The notes under the pieces were generated by a model that saw only the letters and a program-made list of their open reading frames with translations, was not told the origin of the DNA and did no database searches. From positions 1 through 38,368 of the forward strand of contig NZ_LLXV01000002.1 of assembly GCF_001431665.1 (NCBI RefSeq): a stretch of 38,368 nucleotides of DNA, in the 5' to 3' direction. The stretch is from Stenotrophomonas beteli. GTDB taxonomy: Bacteria; Pseudomonadota; Gammaproteobacteria; Xanthomonadales; Xanthomonadaceae. The first letter of the stretch is position 1; every line of letters begins with the position of its first letter. The translations under genes and the position numbers were made by a program. Shown here one piece after another: positions 1-8,279 of this stretch.

Positions 1-21
1 CCCCTGCCATGCCGGCAGGGG
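1..21. repeat. Short hairpin upstream of rimO
   Basis: Perfect 8-bp stem (positions 1-8 with 14-21) around a 5-nt loop. It has no T-run. It may be the tail of an upstream terminator or REP cut by the window edge, or part of the rimO leader; the sequence does not decide. Confidence 0.35.
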
Positions 22-48
22 CCCAGGCCCCCAGAGTCCCGCGATTCC

Positions 49-1410
49 ATGTCCCAGCTGAACCCCAAAGTCGGCTTCGTCAGCCTTGGCTGCCCGAAGG
101 CTCTTGTCGATTCCGAGCGCATCCTCACCCAGCTCCGCTCGGAGGGCTACGACATCGTCCCGTCCTACGATTCGGCCGACGTGGTAGTGGTCAACACCTG
201 CGGCTTCATCGATTCGGCAGTGACCGAGTCGCTGGACGCCATCGGCGAGGCGATGAACCAGAACGGCAAGGTCATCGTCACCGGCTGCCTGGGCAAGCGC
301 CCGGAGCAGATCCGCGAGGCGTACCCGAACGTGCTGGCGGTGTCCGGCCCGCAGGACTACCAGAGCGTGATGGAAGCGGTGCACGAAGCGCTGCCGCCCA
401 AGCACGACCCGTTCGTGGACCTGGTGCCGGACTACGGCATCAAGCTGACCCCGCGCCATTACGCGTACCTGAAGATTTCCGAAGGCTGCAACCACAAGTG
501 CAGCTTCTGCATCATTCCGTCGATGCGCGGCAAGCTGGTCTCGCGCCCGGTGGATGAAGTGCTGCGCGAAGCCGAGCGCCTGGTGCGTGGTGGCGTGCGT
601 GAGCTGCTGGTGGTTTCGCAGGACACCTCGGCCTACGGCGTGGACGTGAAGTACGCCGAGAAGATGTGGCGCAACAAGCCCTACCAGACCCGCCTGAAGG
701 CACTGTGCGAAGGCCTGTCCGAGCTGGATGCGTGGGTGCGCATGCACTACGTCTACCCGTACCCGCACGTGGATGAGGTCGTGCCGCTGATGGCCGAGAA
801 CCGCATCCTGCCGTACCTGGACATCCCGTTCCAGCACGCCAGCCCGCGCATCCTGCGCCTGATGAAGCGCCCCGGTGCGGTCGAAAAGACCCTGGAACGC
901 GTGCAGAACTGGCGCCGCATTGCCCCGGACATCACCGTGCGTTCGACCTTCATCGTCGGCTTCCCGGGCGAGACCGAAGCCGAGTTCGAAGAACTGCTGT
1001 CGTTCCTCGACGAAGCGCAGCTGGACCGCGTGGGCGCGTTCGCCTATTCGCCGGTCGAAGGTGCCACCGCCAACGACCTGCCCGATGCGGTGCCGGAAGA
1101 GGTGAAGCAGGAACGCCTGGCCCGTTTCATGGAAAAGCAGGCGCAGATTTCCGCTGCGCGCCTGGAGGCCAAGATCGGCACCGTGCAGCAGTGCCTGGTC
1201 GACGCCATCGAGGGCGATATCGCCGTGGCCCGCTCCAAGGCCGATGCGCCGGAGATCGACGGCCTGGTGCACATCCAGAATGCCGACCAGGTGCCGCTGC
1301 GCGTGGGTGAGTTCGTCGACGTGGAAATCACCGAGAGCGACGAGCACGACCTGTACGGTGACGCGCTGCCGGCCGCTACCCGCCCGGCATTCGATCTCAA
1401 GATGCTGTGA
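49..1410 (+). CDS. rimO: Ribosomal protein S12 methylthiotransferase RimO
   Basis: Radical-SAM enzyme that adds a methylthio group to the conserved aspartate of ribosomal protein S12 in the cytoplasm. The 453 residues have the family layout. The N-terminal MTTase domain carries three cysteines for the auxiliary iron-sulfur cluster (C15 in SLGCPK, C51 in NTCGF, C80 in TGCLG). The radical-SAM domain has the CxxxCxxC motif at C147/C151/C154 within [12 protein letters not shown]-terminal TRAM domain follows (about 385-450). Length is close to that of E. coli RimO. The ATG at 49 gives a native N-terminus ([18 protein letters not shown]), though no strong ribosome-binding site precedes it. The next gene starts inside its stop codon, so the two are probably co-translated. 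SLGCPK and the close length match favour RimO over the related MiaB. Confidence 0.97.
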   Translation: MSQLNPKVGFVSLGCPKALVDSERILTQLRSEGYDIVPSYDSADVVVVNTCGFIDSAVTESLDAIGEAMNQNGKVIVTGCLGKRPEQIREAYPNVLAVSGPQDYQSVMEAVHEALPPKHDPFVDLVPDYGIKLTPRHYAYLKISEGCNHKCSFCIIPSMRGKLVSRPVDEVLREAERLVRGGVRELLVVSQDTSAYGVDVKYAEKMWRNKPYQTRLKALCEGLSELDAWVRMHYVYPYPHVDEVVPLMAENRILPYLDIPFQHASPRILRLMKRPGAVEKTLERVQNWRRIAPDITVRSTFIVGFPGETEAEFEELLSFLDEAQLDRVGAFAYSPVEGATANDLPDAVPEEVKQERLARFMEKQAQISAARLEAKIGTVQQCLVDAIEGDIAVARSKADAPEIDGLVHIQNADQVPLRVGEFVDVEITESDEHDLYGDALPAATRPAFDLKML

Positions 1411-2243
1411 CCGCGGCGACGACCGCCGCCGGTGACGGCAGCGGTGTCCGCCGCTTCGTGCCGCCGCCGCGTGCGGCGGTCGATCCGCAGGTGTTCGCGC
1501 ACCCGGTGTTTGCCGGGTTGCGCGACGTCCATGACCTGCTGGCCAGTCCCGAGTGGCCGTCCATTGCAGCGCTCGATGCACGCCTCGCGCTGCCCGGCAA
1601 GCAGCTGGTCGAGCAGGATGCCACGCTGCTGGCCGACGGCCTGCACTACGAAGCCCGCATCGAACAGGGGCGCATCGCCACACGCGCCGACAACTGGCAC
1701 GACCTGTTCAATGCACTGGTGTGGGCCCGTTACCCGCAGCTCAATCGGGCACTCAACGTGCAGCAGTGCCGGCATATCGAAGCCATGCCACCCGGCCAGC
1801 GCAACCGCGCGCAGGCCGCATTGACCCAGTTCGACGAAACCGGCGTGATCGTGCGTGTGCGTGATGACATGTCGCTGCGCGTGTGGGACGGGCATGACTG
1901 GCCTGCGTTGTTCGAGCCAACGCGCTGGCAGAGCGGTGCTATCGCCATCGCTGCGGTGTTCGGGCACGCGCTGATGGAGCAGGCGCTGCTGCCGGGCCGC
2001 CTGCTGGTCGGCAAGTGCGTGGTGGTGCAGGGTGATGCCGATGCTGCCTGCGTTGACGCAGTGACCGCTGCCATTGCCGAGGGCAGGGCAGTGACCGATC
2101 CACTGCAGCTGCGGCCCCTGCCATTGGCCGGTATTCCTGGCTGGCACGACGTGCAGGATTCCGCCTTCTATCGCAATGCCGACTACTTCCGCCCGCTGCG
2201 TGCCGGCCGCCAGTATCCGCCGCCGTTGCACGGCGCCAAGTAG
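1407..2243 (+). CDS. DUF3025 domain-containing protein
   Basis: A 278-residue soluble protein of unknown function, recognised as DUF3025 by the block [15 protein letters not shown] near the middle and the C-terminal stretch in which a conserved [12 protein letters not shown] precedes the end. It has no signal peptide or membrane segment. The GTG start at 1407 overlaps the rimO stop as GTGA, so it is likely translated by coupling after rimO. The stop codon TAG at 2241-2243 is embedded in the GTAG head of a SMAG-type palindrome, so the repeat supplies the end of the reading frame. No catalytic motif is apparent. Pairing with rimO says little about its role beyond co-expression. Confidence 0.85.
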   Translation: MTAATTAAGDGSGVRRFVPPPRAAVDPQVFAHPVFAGLRDVHDLLASPEWPSIAALDARLALPGKQLVEQDATLLADGLHYEARIEQGRIATRADNWHDLFNALVWARYPQLNRALNVQQCRHIEAMPPGQRNRAQAALTQFDETGVIVRVRDDMSLRVWDGHDWPALFEPTRWQSGAIAIAAVFGHALMEQALLPGRLLVGKCVVVQGDADAACVDAVTAAIAEGRAVTDPLQLRPLPLAGIPGWHDVQDSAFYRNADYFRPLRAGRQYPPPLHGAK

Positions 2244-2263
2244 AGTCGACTGTCAGTCGACTG
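2240..2263 (+). repeat. SMAG/REP-type palindrome, GTAG head, copy 1
   Basis: Begins GTAGAGTCGACTG and folds through AGTCGACT arms. It matches copy 2 at 2382-2404, read on the other strand, in 22 of 23 positions. GTAG at one end is diagnostic of the S. maltophilia SMAG family. Its T-A-G at 2241-2243 is the stop codon of the DUF3025 gene. Confidence 0.8.
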
Positions 2264-2381
2264 CTCTTCGTTCCGAGGCCGTGAACGCCTGATAGATGGC
2301 TTCGGCGAGTCATCAACCGCGATGAGGATCGCGGTGCGTTTGCCGTCCGGCTGCGGAGGTTTGTGCCGCGCTTCGCGCGGT
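2264..2381. other. Spacer between the paired SMAG repeats
   Basis: Non-coding spacer of 118 nt between two inverted SMAG copies. It contains small dyads (CCGCGATGAGGATCGCGG near 2318-2335; GCCGCGCTTCGCGCGG near 2365-2380). No gene is seen here. Confidence 0.5.
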
Positions 2382-2404
2382 AGTCGACTGACAGTCGGCT
2401 CTAC
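2382..2404 (-). repeat. SMAG/REP-type palindrome, GTAG head, copy 2 (inverted)
   Basis: On the minus strand it reads GTAGAGCCGACTGTCAG and onward, 22/23 identical to copy 1. The TAG of its GTAG (2403-2401 on the minus strand) is the stop codon of greB. With copy 1 it forms a long-range inverted repeat that could act as a bidirectional mRNA 3'-end stabiliser or terminator. Confidence 0.8.
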
Positions 2405-2907
2405 AACGGCGCGTATTCCACCCCGATCACCGCGAAGGTGAACTGGCCACCGGGCAGCTCCACCGAGAACTCGTCATCCAGGCGCTTTTTCAGCAGCGCC
2501 CGCGCCAGCGGCGAATCGATGCTGATCCAGCCCAGCCCCGCATCGGTCTCGTCCGGGCCGACGATGCGGTAGCGGCTGGTGTCGCCGCTGTCCACGTTCT
2601 CCAGCTCCACCCACGCACCGAAGAACACCGCCTGCGGATCGGTCGGCGTGGTGTCGACCACGCGCAGCGATTCCAGCCGCTTGGTCAGGTAGCGCACGCG
2701 GCGGTCGATCTCGCCCAGCTGCTTCTTGCGATAGGTGTACTCGGCGTTCTCCGAGCGGTCGCCCTCGGCGGCGGCGGCCGCCAGTGCCTTCACCACTTCC
2801 GGCCGTCGCACCCGCCACAGGTCGTCCAGTTCGGCCTTCAGCCGGGCGTGGCCGGCGGCGGTGATCAGGGCGGTGCTTTTTTCTGCGGGGGGACGCCAAC
2901 GCGACAT
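2401..2907 (-). CDS. greB: Transcription elongation factor GreB
   Basis: Rescues backtracked RNA polymerase by stimulating cleavage of the nascent RNA 3' end through the secondary channel. The 168 residues comprise an N-terminal coiled coil with the acidic tip motif [10 protein letters not shown] (about 47-56) and a C-terminal FKBP-like domain (about 90-165). [16 protein letters not shown] and [10 protein letters not shown] are typical of GreB rather than GreA, as is the slightly longer length. It starts at ATG 2907-2905. It lies 87 nt downstream of the HerA-like gene on the same strand, with a large palindrome between them, so it may have its own promoter. It converges on the DUF3025 gene and takes its TAG stop from a SMAG repeat. 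Confidence 0.95.
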   Translation of the reverse strand: MSRWRPPAEKSTALITAAGHARLKAELDDLWRVRRPEVVKALAAAAAEGDRSENAEYTYRKKQLGEIDRRVRYLTKRLESLRVVDTTPTDPQAVFFGAWVELENVDSGDTSRYRIVGPDETDAGLGWISIDSPLARALLKKRLDDEFSVELPGGQFTFAVIGVEYAPL

Positions 2908-2944
2908 GCAATACGACTTCTTTTCTGGATGACGAATGGGGAGC

Positions 2945-2982
2945 GGGGTCGGAGCCCTCCCTGGCGGGAGGGCTCCGACCCC
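2945..2982. repeat. Perfect 17-bp palindrome with 4-nt loop
   Basis: Arms 2945-2961 and 2966-2982 (starting GGGGTCGGAGCCC) pair perfectly around the loop TGGC. It sits in the gap between the HerA-like gene and greB. Neither side carries the T-run of an intrinsic terminator. Its head differs from the GTAG and AAAAAGGGG palindromes in this window, so it may belong to a third repeat family. Confidence 0.75.
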
Positions 2983-2994
2983 AGCCGTGGCAGA

Positions 2995-4500
2995 TCAACG
3001 CTTGCCGCCGAAGATGCCACCCAGGATGCCGCGCACGATCTGGTTGCCCAGCTTGGTGCCGACGGTACGCGTGGTCTGCTTGGCCATGGTCTCGATCATG
3101 CCCTGGCGGCGCTTGGTGCCGAAGATCGCATCCTTGATCGCCTGGCCGAAACCGCCTTCCTGCGCCTCGTCCTGCTCGCGGCTGCGGGCGGCGGGCGCCT
3201 GTGCCTGCTCGACGCTCTTCTGCGCGCGCTGGGCCAGCAGTTCGGCGGCGGACTCGCGGTTGATCGCGGTGTCGTAGCGGGTGCCGACCGGGCTGCCGGC
3301 GCGCACCTGCGCGCGTTCGGCCTCGGTGATCGGTCCCATCCGGCAACGTGGTGGCGCGATCATCGTCTGCTGCACCGGCATCGGCACGCCCTTGTCCTGC
3401 AGCGTGGACACCAGCGCCTCGCCGGTGCCGAGCTGGCTGAGTACCTTGGCCACGTCCAGCTTCGGGTTCGGCACGAAGGTTTCGGCGGCGGTCTTCACTG
3501 CCTTCTGGTCGCGCGGGGTGAATGCACGCAGTGCATGCTGCACGCGATTGCCGAGCTGGCCAAGGATGTTGCCCGGCACGTCGTCGGGGAACTGCGAACA
3601 GAAGTACACACCCACGCCCTTGGAGCGGATCAGCCGCACCACCTGCTCGATGCGCTGCACCAGCGAGGCGGGCGCGTCATCGAACAGCAGGTGTGCTTCG
3701 TCGAAGATGAAGACCAGCTTCGGCTTGTCCAGGTCGCCCACTTCCGGCAGCTGTTCGAACAGCTCCGACAGCAGCCACAGCAGGAAGGTGGAATACAGCT
3801 TGGGCTTGAGCACCAGCTGGTCGGCGGCGAGGATGCCGATCACGCCGCGGCCGTCGTGGTTGACCCGCATGATGTCGGCCAGTTCCAGCGCCGGCTCGCC
3901 GAAGAAATTCTCGCCACCCTCCTGTGCCAGGCGCAGCACCGCGCGCTGGATCGCCGCGATCGACTGCGCGCTGACCAGCCCGTACTCGGTGGAGATGTCC
4001 TTGCGCTCTTCGGCCACCAGGCCGAGCAGGGCGCGCAGGTCATCCATGTCCAGCAGCAGCAGGCCACGGTCGTCTGCCAGCTTGAACACGATGTCGAGCA
4101 CGCCGGCCTGGGTCTCGTTCAGTTCGAGGATGCGCGAGAGCAGGGTCGGCCCCATTTCGCTGACGGTGGTGCGCACCGGGTGCCCGAGCTTGCCGTACAG
4201 GTCCCAGAAGATGGCCGGGCTGGCGGCCGGCGCGTAGTCGGCCACGCCGATCTCGGCGGCGCGCTTGAGCAGGTTCTCGGCGCCGGTACCCGGCACGGCC
4301 AGGCCCGACACATCACCCTTCACATCGGCCAGGAACACCGGCACGCCCAGCCGCGAGAAGCCCTCGGCCAGGGTCATCAGGGTCACCGTCTTGCCGGTAC
4401 CGGTGGCGCCGGCCACCAGGCCGTGACGGTTGCCGAGTTTCGGCAGCAGGGTGACGGCCACATCGTCGGTGATGCCTTTGCCGAGCAGAATCGGATCCAT
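2995..4500 (-). CDS. HerA-like P-loop ATPase (YjgR / DUF853 family)
   Basis: A 501-residue ATPase of the HerA/FtsK superfamily, close to E. coli YjgR, whose biological role is not established. Walker A is GATGTGKT at residues 31-38 (K37). Walker B is LVFIFDEAH with D267 and E268. The C-terminus is basic and glycine-rich (NQIVRGILGGIFGGKR). There is no signal peptide, so it is cytoplasmic. The family is expected to form hexameric rings on DNA, but that is family knowledge, not visible here. The ATG at 4500 precedes MDPILLGKGI. It is divergent from the lytic transglycosylase across about 120 nt and lies upstream of greB on the same strand. Confidence 0.88.
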   Translation of the reverse strand: MDPILLGKGITDDVAVTLLPKLGNRHGLVAGATGTGKTVTLMTLAEGFSRLGVPVFLADVKGDVSGLAVPGTGAENLLKRAAEIGVADYAPAASPAIFWDLYGKLGHPVRTTVSEMGPTLLSRILELNETQAGVLDIVFKLADDRGLLLLDMDDLRALLGLVAEERKDISTEYGLVSAQSIAAIQRAVLRLAQEGGENFFGEPALELADIMRVNHDGRGVIGILAADQLVLKPKLYSTFLLWLLSELFEQLPEVGDLDKPKLVFIFDEAHLLFDDAPASLVQRIEQVVRLIRSKGVGVYFCSQFPDDVPGNILGQLGNRVQHALRAFTPRDQKAVKTAAETFVPNPKLDVAKVLSQLGTGEALVSTLQDKGVPMPVQQTMIAPPRCRMGPITEAERAQVRAGSPVGTRYDTAINRESAAELLAQRAQKSVEQAQAPAARSREQDEAQEGGFGQAIKDAIFGTKRRQGMIETMAKQTTRTVGTKLGNQIVRGILGGIFGGKR

Positions 4501-4554
4501 GGTCCAGCCCTTGTGGTGAGTAGCCCAATGTTAACCGCCGGCAGTGACGGTCCG

Positions 4555-4576
4555 AAGGTCCGCTTGCCCGGACCTT
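4555..4576. repeat. 8-bp dyad in the divergent intergenic region
   Basis: AAGGTCCG (4555-4562) pairs with CGGACCTT (4569-4576) around 6 nt. It lies in the 122-nt gap between the divergent HerA-like and transglycosylase genes and overlaps the proposed -35 of the latter, so it could be an operator. Unproven. Confidence 0.35.
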
Positions 4577-4593
4577 GGCGGCGCCGCTACTCT
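4564..4593 (+). promoter_or_regulatory. Candidate promoter for the lytic transglycosylase gene
   Basis: TTGCCC (4564-4569) and TACTCT (4588-4593) are separated by 18 nt, placing a start of transcription near 4600. This lies downstream of the longer possible ATG (4575) and upstream of the ATG at 4623, favouring the latter. The -10 match is imperfect. Confidence 0.35.
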
Positions 4594-4622
4594 GCCTGCC
4601 TGTTTCGCACACAGTGCCATCA

Positions 4623-6227
4623 ATGCCCGTTCCTGTCCTGATTTCCCGTGGTTGGCCGCTGCTGGCCCTGGCCGGCCTGGTTTCCCTGGCACCCGACGCC
4701 CATGCACAGCGGGTTTCGGCCCGGGACAAGGTGAAGGTGGATGCGCTGCAGCAGCGCATGAGTGCCGCCGAGAAGCGCTACAGCGACGCCCTGCTGAGGG
4801 TTGCCAACGCCGACCCCAAGGGCAGCAACGAGGCCGACGCTGCGCTGGAGGACATGGAAGATGTCCTCAACGACTGCGTGAAGCAGAAGGGCTGCCAGAT
4901 GGGTACCCTGCTGGCCAGCTACAAGCGCCTGCTCAAGCACGACGCCGACGCCGCTGCCGGCGATGACGTGGCCGACGAGGGGGGTGACCGCCTGGAAGCC
5001 GACCCCGACCACATCGGCCCGCTCACTGCGGACGTGCCCGAGGCCGCGCGCGCTGCCGCCCTGCTGAACGACAAGCGGCACGCCTTCGACAGCATGGTCG
5101 AGTACAACCCGGCGGTGCAGGCCGGCATCCGCCGCTGGCTGACCGACATGCGCCCGGCGCTGCTGACCAGCTACGAGAACTACCAGAACCTGCGCGCGGT
5201 GATGTGGCCGGAGTGGGAAAAGCGCGGCCTGCCCGAGGCGCTGCTGTTCGGCATCATGGCCAAGGAATCCAACGGCCGCGTGCATGCTTCCTCGCGCGCC
5301 GGTGCCGCCGGCCTGATGCAGTTCATGCCGGCCACCGGCCGCCGCTTCGGGCTGGGCCCGGACGGTACCGGCTTCGATACGCGCTTTGACGCGCGCAGTG
5401 CTGCCGAAGCCAGCGCCAGCTACCTCAACGAGCGCCTGCGCGAGCTCAACAACAACGTGGAAATGTCGGTGGCCGCCTACAACGGTGGCGAAGGCCGCGC
5501 CGCGCGCGTGTTCAAGCAGAGCGCTGGCCAGAGCTTCTGGACCGACAGCGTCTACAACCAGTTCCCGGGCGAGACCAAGGACTACGTGCCGATGGTGATC
5601 GCCGCGGCCTGGATCTTCCTGCACCCGCAGCAGTACGGCGTGGAGTTCCCGAAGATCAGCGCGCAACCGGCCACGCTGCGCCTGGCCAAGTCCACCACCA
5701 TCTACGAACTGACCATCTGCCTGGGCAGCCACGGCACCCGCGATGGCTACATGCGCGCGCTGCGCAACCTCAACCCGCGCTATGAAGCTGATGGCTGGAT
5801 TCCGGCCGGTACGCTGATCAATGCCACCACCCGCATCGCCGGCCTGTACCAGCGCAACTGCGTCAGCGGTCCGCGTGCCGATCTGGCCCGCACGCTGATC
5901 ACCGCCGATCTGAACGCGGCGATCAAGCGCCCGACCGCGGCCAGCTATACCGGCAGCGTGGCGGTGGGGGGCGTGGTGCCGGTGGCCGATGCCGCAGCGT
6001 CGACCAGCGTGCCGACCACACCGGTGGCCACGGTGGCGACGCCGCGTCCGGCCGCACGGCCCAAGCCGGTGCGCAGCCACAAGGTGGGCAAGGGCGAGAC
6101 CCTGGGCGCCATCGCCGCGAAGTTCCAGTGCGACGTGCCGACCCTGGCCCGCGCCAACGGTCTCAAGGCGCCGGCCTACAGCCTGCGCCACGGCCAGACG
6201 CTGAAGCTGCAGGGCTGCGACAAGTAA
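4623..6227 (+). CDS. Secreted lytic murein transglycosylase with LysM domain (MltD-like)
   Basis: Cleaves the MurNAc-GlcNAc bond of peptidoglycan in the periplasm. From ATG 4623 it has 534 residues. A Sec signal peptide ends at about AHA-Q (residues 1-27); there is no lipobox, so unlike E. coli MltD it is not predicted to be a lipoprotein. The SLT domain spans roughly 195-330, with catalytic E215 in AKESNG, followed by GAAGLMQFMPATG and SVAAYNGGEGR, the usual motifs. A second conserved region (about 355-420) and one C-terminal LysM (about 485-532, KVGKGETLGAIAAKF) bind glycan. An upstream in-frame ATG at 4575 would put 16 residues before the signal peptide and lies upstream of the proposed transcription start, so 4623 is preferred. 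A small RraB-family gene follows. Confidence 0.9.
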   Translation: MPVPVLISRGWPLLALAGLVSLAPDAHAQRVSARDKVKVDALQQRMSAAEKRYSDALLRVANADPKGSNEADAALEDMEDVLNDCVKQKGCQMGTLLASYKRLLKHDADAAAGDDVADEGGDRLEADPDHIGPLTADVPEAARAAALLNDKRHAFDSMVEYNPAVQAGIRRWLTDMRPALLTSYENYQNLRAVMWPEWEKRGLPEALLFGIMAKESNGRVHASSRAGAAGLMQFMPATGRRFGLGPDGTGFDTRFDARSAAEASASYLNERLRELNNNVEMSVAAYNGGEGRAARVFKQSAGQSFWTDSVYNQFPGETKDYVPMVIAAAWIFLHPQQYGVEFPKISAQPATLRLAKSTTIYELTICLGSHGTRDGYMRALRNLNPRYEADGWIPAGTLINATTRIAGLYQRNCVSGPRADLARTLITADLNAAIKRPTAASYTGSVAVGGVVPVADAAASTSVPTTPVATVATPRPAARPKPVRSHKVGKGETLGAIAAKFQCDVPTLARANGLKAPAYSLRHGQTLKLQGCDK

Positions 6228-6249
6228 TTCCCCCGACCCTGGAACCCAC

Positions 6250-6597
6250 ATGGACCTTGAAGACACCCGCAACCTGTTCGCCAACCTCCGCGAAAACACC
6301 GACTGGGACATCAACGGCCCGTTGCTGTGGGGGTATTTCTTCGTGCACTCCACTGCTGAGCCGTTGCAGGCACTGGCAGAGCACCTGCAGGCGCAGGGCT
6401 ACACCTTCGTGGAATTGTTCGAACAGGATCCGGAAGAGGGTGACACGCCGTTCCACGTGCTGCATGTGGAGCGCGTGGAGATCCACGACGAAGCCTCGCT
6501 GGACCGTCGCAACCAGGAATTCGCAGCGCTGGCCGCGGAACATGGCGTAGAGGACTACGACGGCATGGACGTCGGCCCGGCCCCGGCCCTGCAGTAA
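6250..6597 (+). CDS. RraB-family regulator of ribonuclease E activity
   Basis: A small acidic protein of 115 residues resembling RraB, which in E. coli binds RNase E and inhibits turnover of a subset of mRNAs. Visible family traits are the N-terminal helix (MDLEDTRNLFANL), the HLQAQGYTFVELFEQDPEEGD stretch split by a strand, and the terminal HGVEDYDGMDVG, where VEYDGW occurs in E. coli. It is somewhat shorter than E. coli RraB because the N-terminal extension is missing. ATG 6250 lies 22 nt after the transglycosylase stop, so the two are probably co-transcribed. Its 3' end abuts a large palindrome shared with the convergent psd gene. Assignment is by family resemblance; inhibition of RNase E in this organism is inferred. 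Confidence 0.8.
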   Translation: MDLEDTRNLFANLRENTDWDINGPLLWGYFFVHSTAEPLQALAEHLQAQGYTFVELFEQDPEEGDTPFHVLHVERVEIHDEASLDRRNQEFAALAAEHGVEDYDGMDVGPAPALQ

Positions 6598-6602
6598 CGA
6601 CA

Positions 6603-6666
6603 AAAAGGGGACGGAGGGGATCAAGTCGCTTATGCATAAACGACTTGATCCCCTCCGTCCCCTTTT
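6603..6666. repeat. 64-nt near-perfect palindrome at the rraB/psd convergent junction
   Basis: Arms 6603-6628 and 6641-6666 pair over 26 bp without a mismatch. The 12-nt centre contains the palindrome TTATGCATAA, so the whole element has a single mismatched pair (6629/6640). The outer part, AAAAGGGGACGGAGGGG, recurs at 26639-26704. The A-tract and T-tract flanks make it a plausible bidirectional intrinsic terminator; it begins 5 nt after the rraB stop and ends 1 nt before the psd stop. Confidence 0.85.
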
Positions 6667-6667
6667 A

Positions 6668-7510
6668 TCAGCGCAGCTTCGCCAGCGCCTGGCCCAGCTG
6701 CACCGGGCTTTCGGCACCCAGCTGCGGGGCGAACTCGGCCACGCCCGGCGGCAGCAGCACGATCACGGTCGAGCCGTAGTTGAAGCGTGCCATCTCGGCG
6801 AAGCGCTCCAGCCTGATGCCCTGCCCGCGATAGTCCTTGCGGGTGATGCGGTCGCCGTAGGCGGGAATCTCTTCGCCGCTCCAGACCGTTTCCACGCCCG
6901 ACACCAGCAGCGCGCCGACCATCACGCTGACCATCGGGCCGAAGCTGGTGTCGAAGTGGCAGACCAGGCGTTCGTTGCGTGCGAACAGGCGCGGTACACC
7001 GTTGACGGCCGCCGGGCCGACGCTGAACAGGCGGCCCGGCACGTGCACGGTTTCGCGCAGGGTGCCGGTCCACGGCATGTGCACGCGGTGGTAATCACGC
7101 GGCGACAGGTAGACGGTGGCATACAGGCCCTCGTTGTAGGGCTTGGCATCCTCGGCGCTGCCCAGCAGTTCGGCGGCGGTGAACGACTGGCCCTTGGCCT
7201 GGAAGACGCGGCCGGCCTCGATCCTGCCCAGCTGGCTGATGCGCCCGTCGGCCGGCATCACCAGGCTGCGCGGATCGGCATCGGCCACGCGCGCGCCTGG
7301 CTTCAGTGCACGGGTGAAGAACTGGTTGAACGTGGCGTAGCTGCGCGGGTCGGGATTGGCCGCTTCGTCCAGATTGACGTTGAACTTGCGGGTGACCGTG
7401 TCGATCAGCCAGCGTGACACGCGCGGATCGTCCGAGTACGCCAGCGAGCGCGCCATCGAGGACAGCAGGCGATGGGGCAGGGCGTACGTCAGGGCGGTGG
7501 TGAGGCTCAT
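6668..7510 (-). CDS. psd: Phosphatidylserine decarboxylase proenzyme
   Basis: Converts phosphatidylserine to phosphatidylethanolamine at the inner membrane. The 280-residue proenzyme self-cleaves to form a pyruvoyl group. The cleavage motif GST occurs in [14 protein letters not shown], with the future pyruvoyl serine at S247, giving a 34-residue alpha chain. Other family motifs are [11 protein letters not shown] and [11 protein letters not shown]. Start ATG 7510-7508 overlaps the stop of the upstream SCO gene as ATGA, so the two are translationally coupled. Its 3' end abuts the 64-nt palindrome. Confidence 0.96.
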   Translation of the reverse strand: MSLTTALTYALPHRLLSSMARSLAYSDDPRVSRWLIDTVTRKFNVNLDEAANPDPRSYATFNQFFTRALKPGARVADADPRSLVMPADGRISQLGRIEAGRVFQAKGQSFTAAELLGSAEDAKPYNEGLYATVYLSPRDYHRVHMPWTGTLRETVHVPGRLFSVGPAAVNGVPRLFARNERLVCHFDTSFGPMVSVMVGALLVSGVETVWSGEEIPAYGDRITRKDYRGQGIRLERFAEMARFNYGSTVIVLLPPGVAEFAPQLGAESPVQLGQALAKLR

Positions 7511-8157
7511 GGGGCGGTTTTCTCGGTCAGCTTCTGCAGGTCGCGGGCGATCGCCGGCGCGTTGAACGGGGGGCGCACCAGGCCGGCGAGGCGGCCCTGC
7601 GGGTCGAGCACGGCCAGGCTGGCCGAGTGCTCGACGGTGTAATCCTCGGGGTTTTGCTCGAAGTGCTTGCCCGGCACCTTCTGGAACACGAAGCCCAGCG
7701 AGGTGGCAAAGCGCTCCAGCGAGGGGATGTCAGCACTGGCGGCCAGGGTGTCCTTGTGGAAGCCGTGCACGTACTCGCCCAGGCGGGTCGCACTGTCGCG
7801 GTCCGGGTCGACCGAGATGAACAGCACGCGCGGGCGCAGCGTGTCAGGCAGGGCTTCCCACTGGTTCTGCGCGCCGGCCAGCTCGGCCAGGGTGGTCGGG
7901 CAGACGTCCGGGCAGAAGGTGAAGCCCAGGAACACCAGGGTCCAGTGGCCCTTCAGTTCGCCCGGAATCAGGCGCGTGCCATCGGACTGGGCCAGGTTGA
8001 AGTCGGGCAGTTCACGCGGCAGGGGGTACAGCGTGATCGCTTCGGTGGCCGGGGCGTTGGCCGGCGGCTTCGGCGCGAACACCTGCTGGGCGGCCAGCAG
8101 GCCCAGGCCTGCCGCCAGGGCGATCAGCAGGATGATGCCGGCATTGCGATTGAACAT
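7507..8157 (-). CDS. SCO1/SenC family copper-binding/thiol protein
   Basis: Membrane-anchored thioredoxin-fold protein of the SCO family, which delivers copper to, or reduces cysteines of, the CuA centre of cytochrome c oxidase. Of 216 residues, 8-27 form an N-terminal membrane anchor. The metal site is present: C82 and C86 in FTFCPDVCP and H177 in YTVEHSAS. The [10 protein letters not shown] segment is typical. The ATG at 8157 is preceded by a minus-strand TATAGT about 27 nt upstream. The stop overlaps the psd start by 4 nt, an unusual coupling of an oxidase assembly factor with phospholipid synthesis. A general periplasmic redox role is an alternative to CuA assembly. Confidence 0.9.
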   Translation of the reverse strand: MFNRNAGIILLIALAAGLGLLAAQQVFAPKPPANAPATEAITLYPLPRELPDFNLAQSDGTRLIPGELKGHWTLVFLGFTFCPDVCPTTLAELAGAQNQWEALPDTLRPRVLFISVDPDRDSATRLGEYVHGFHKDTLAASADIPSLERFATSLGFVFQKVPGKHFEQNPEDYTVEHSASLAVLDPQGRLAGLVRPPFNAPAIARDLQKLTEKTAP

Positions 8158-8183
8158 GGGGGCCCCCGCGCGAAGTGGGCTCC

Positions 8184-8189
8184 ACTATA
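8184..8189 (-). promoter_or_regulatory. Candidate -10 element for the SCO-psd operon
   Basis: The minus strand reads TATAGT at 8189-8184, putting a transcription start near 8177 and a leader of about 20 nt before ATG 8157. No good -35 hexamer is visible at 16-18 nt spacing. Confidence 0.4.
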
Positions 8190-8245
8190 CCGGCTGTGGC
8201 CTGATCGTTTCCGCAGCAACGGATGCCGGCGCCGACGCCAGCCCC

Positions 8246-8251
8246 TATAAT
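8246..8251 (+). promoter_or_regulatory. Consensus -10 element for prmB
   Basis: Exact TATAAT at 8246-8251, with transcription expected from about 8258 and the prmB ATG at 8280. The -35 region (8223-8228) is poor. Its position rules out translation from the in-frame ATG at 8223 on this transcript. Confidence 0.5.
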
Positions 8252-8279
8252 CGGGGGCCACTTTGCCCGCAGTACCGCC

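Noticed and set aside
4575..4622. Longer lytic transglycosylase start at ATG 4575
   Set aside because: It would place 16 residues ahead of an otherwise normal signal peptide and precedes the likely transcription start.
2848..4641. 597-codon plus-strand open frame opposite the HerA-like gene
   Set aside because: Antisense shadow; the minus strand has Walker A and B motifs at the right spacing.
8223..8279. Longer prmB start at ATG 8223
   Set aside because: A consensus TATAAT lies between 8223 and the ATG at 8280, and PrmB homology begins at 8280.
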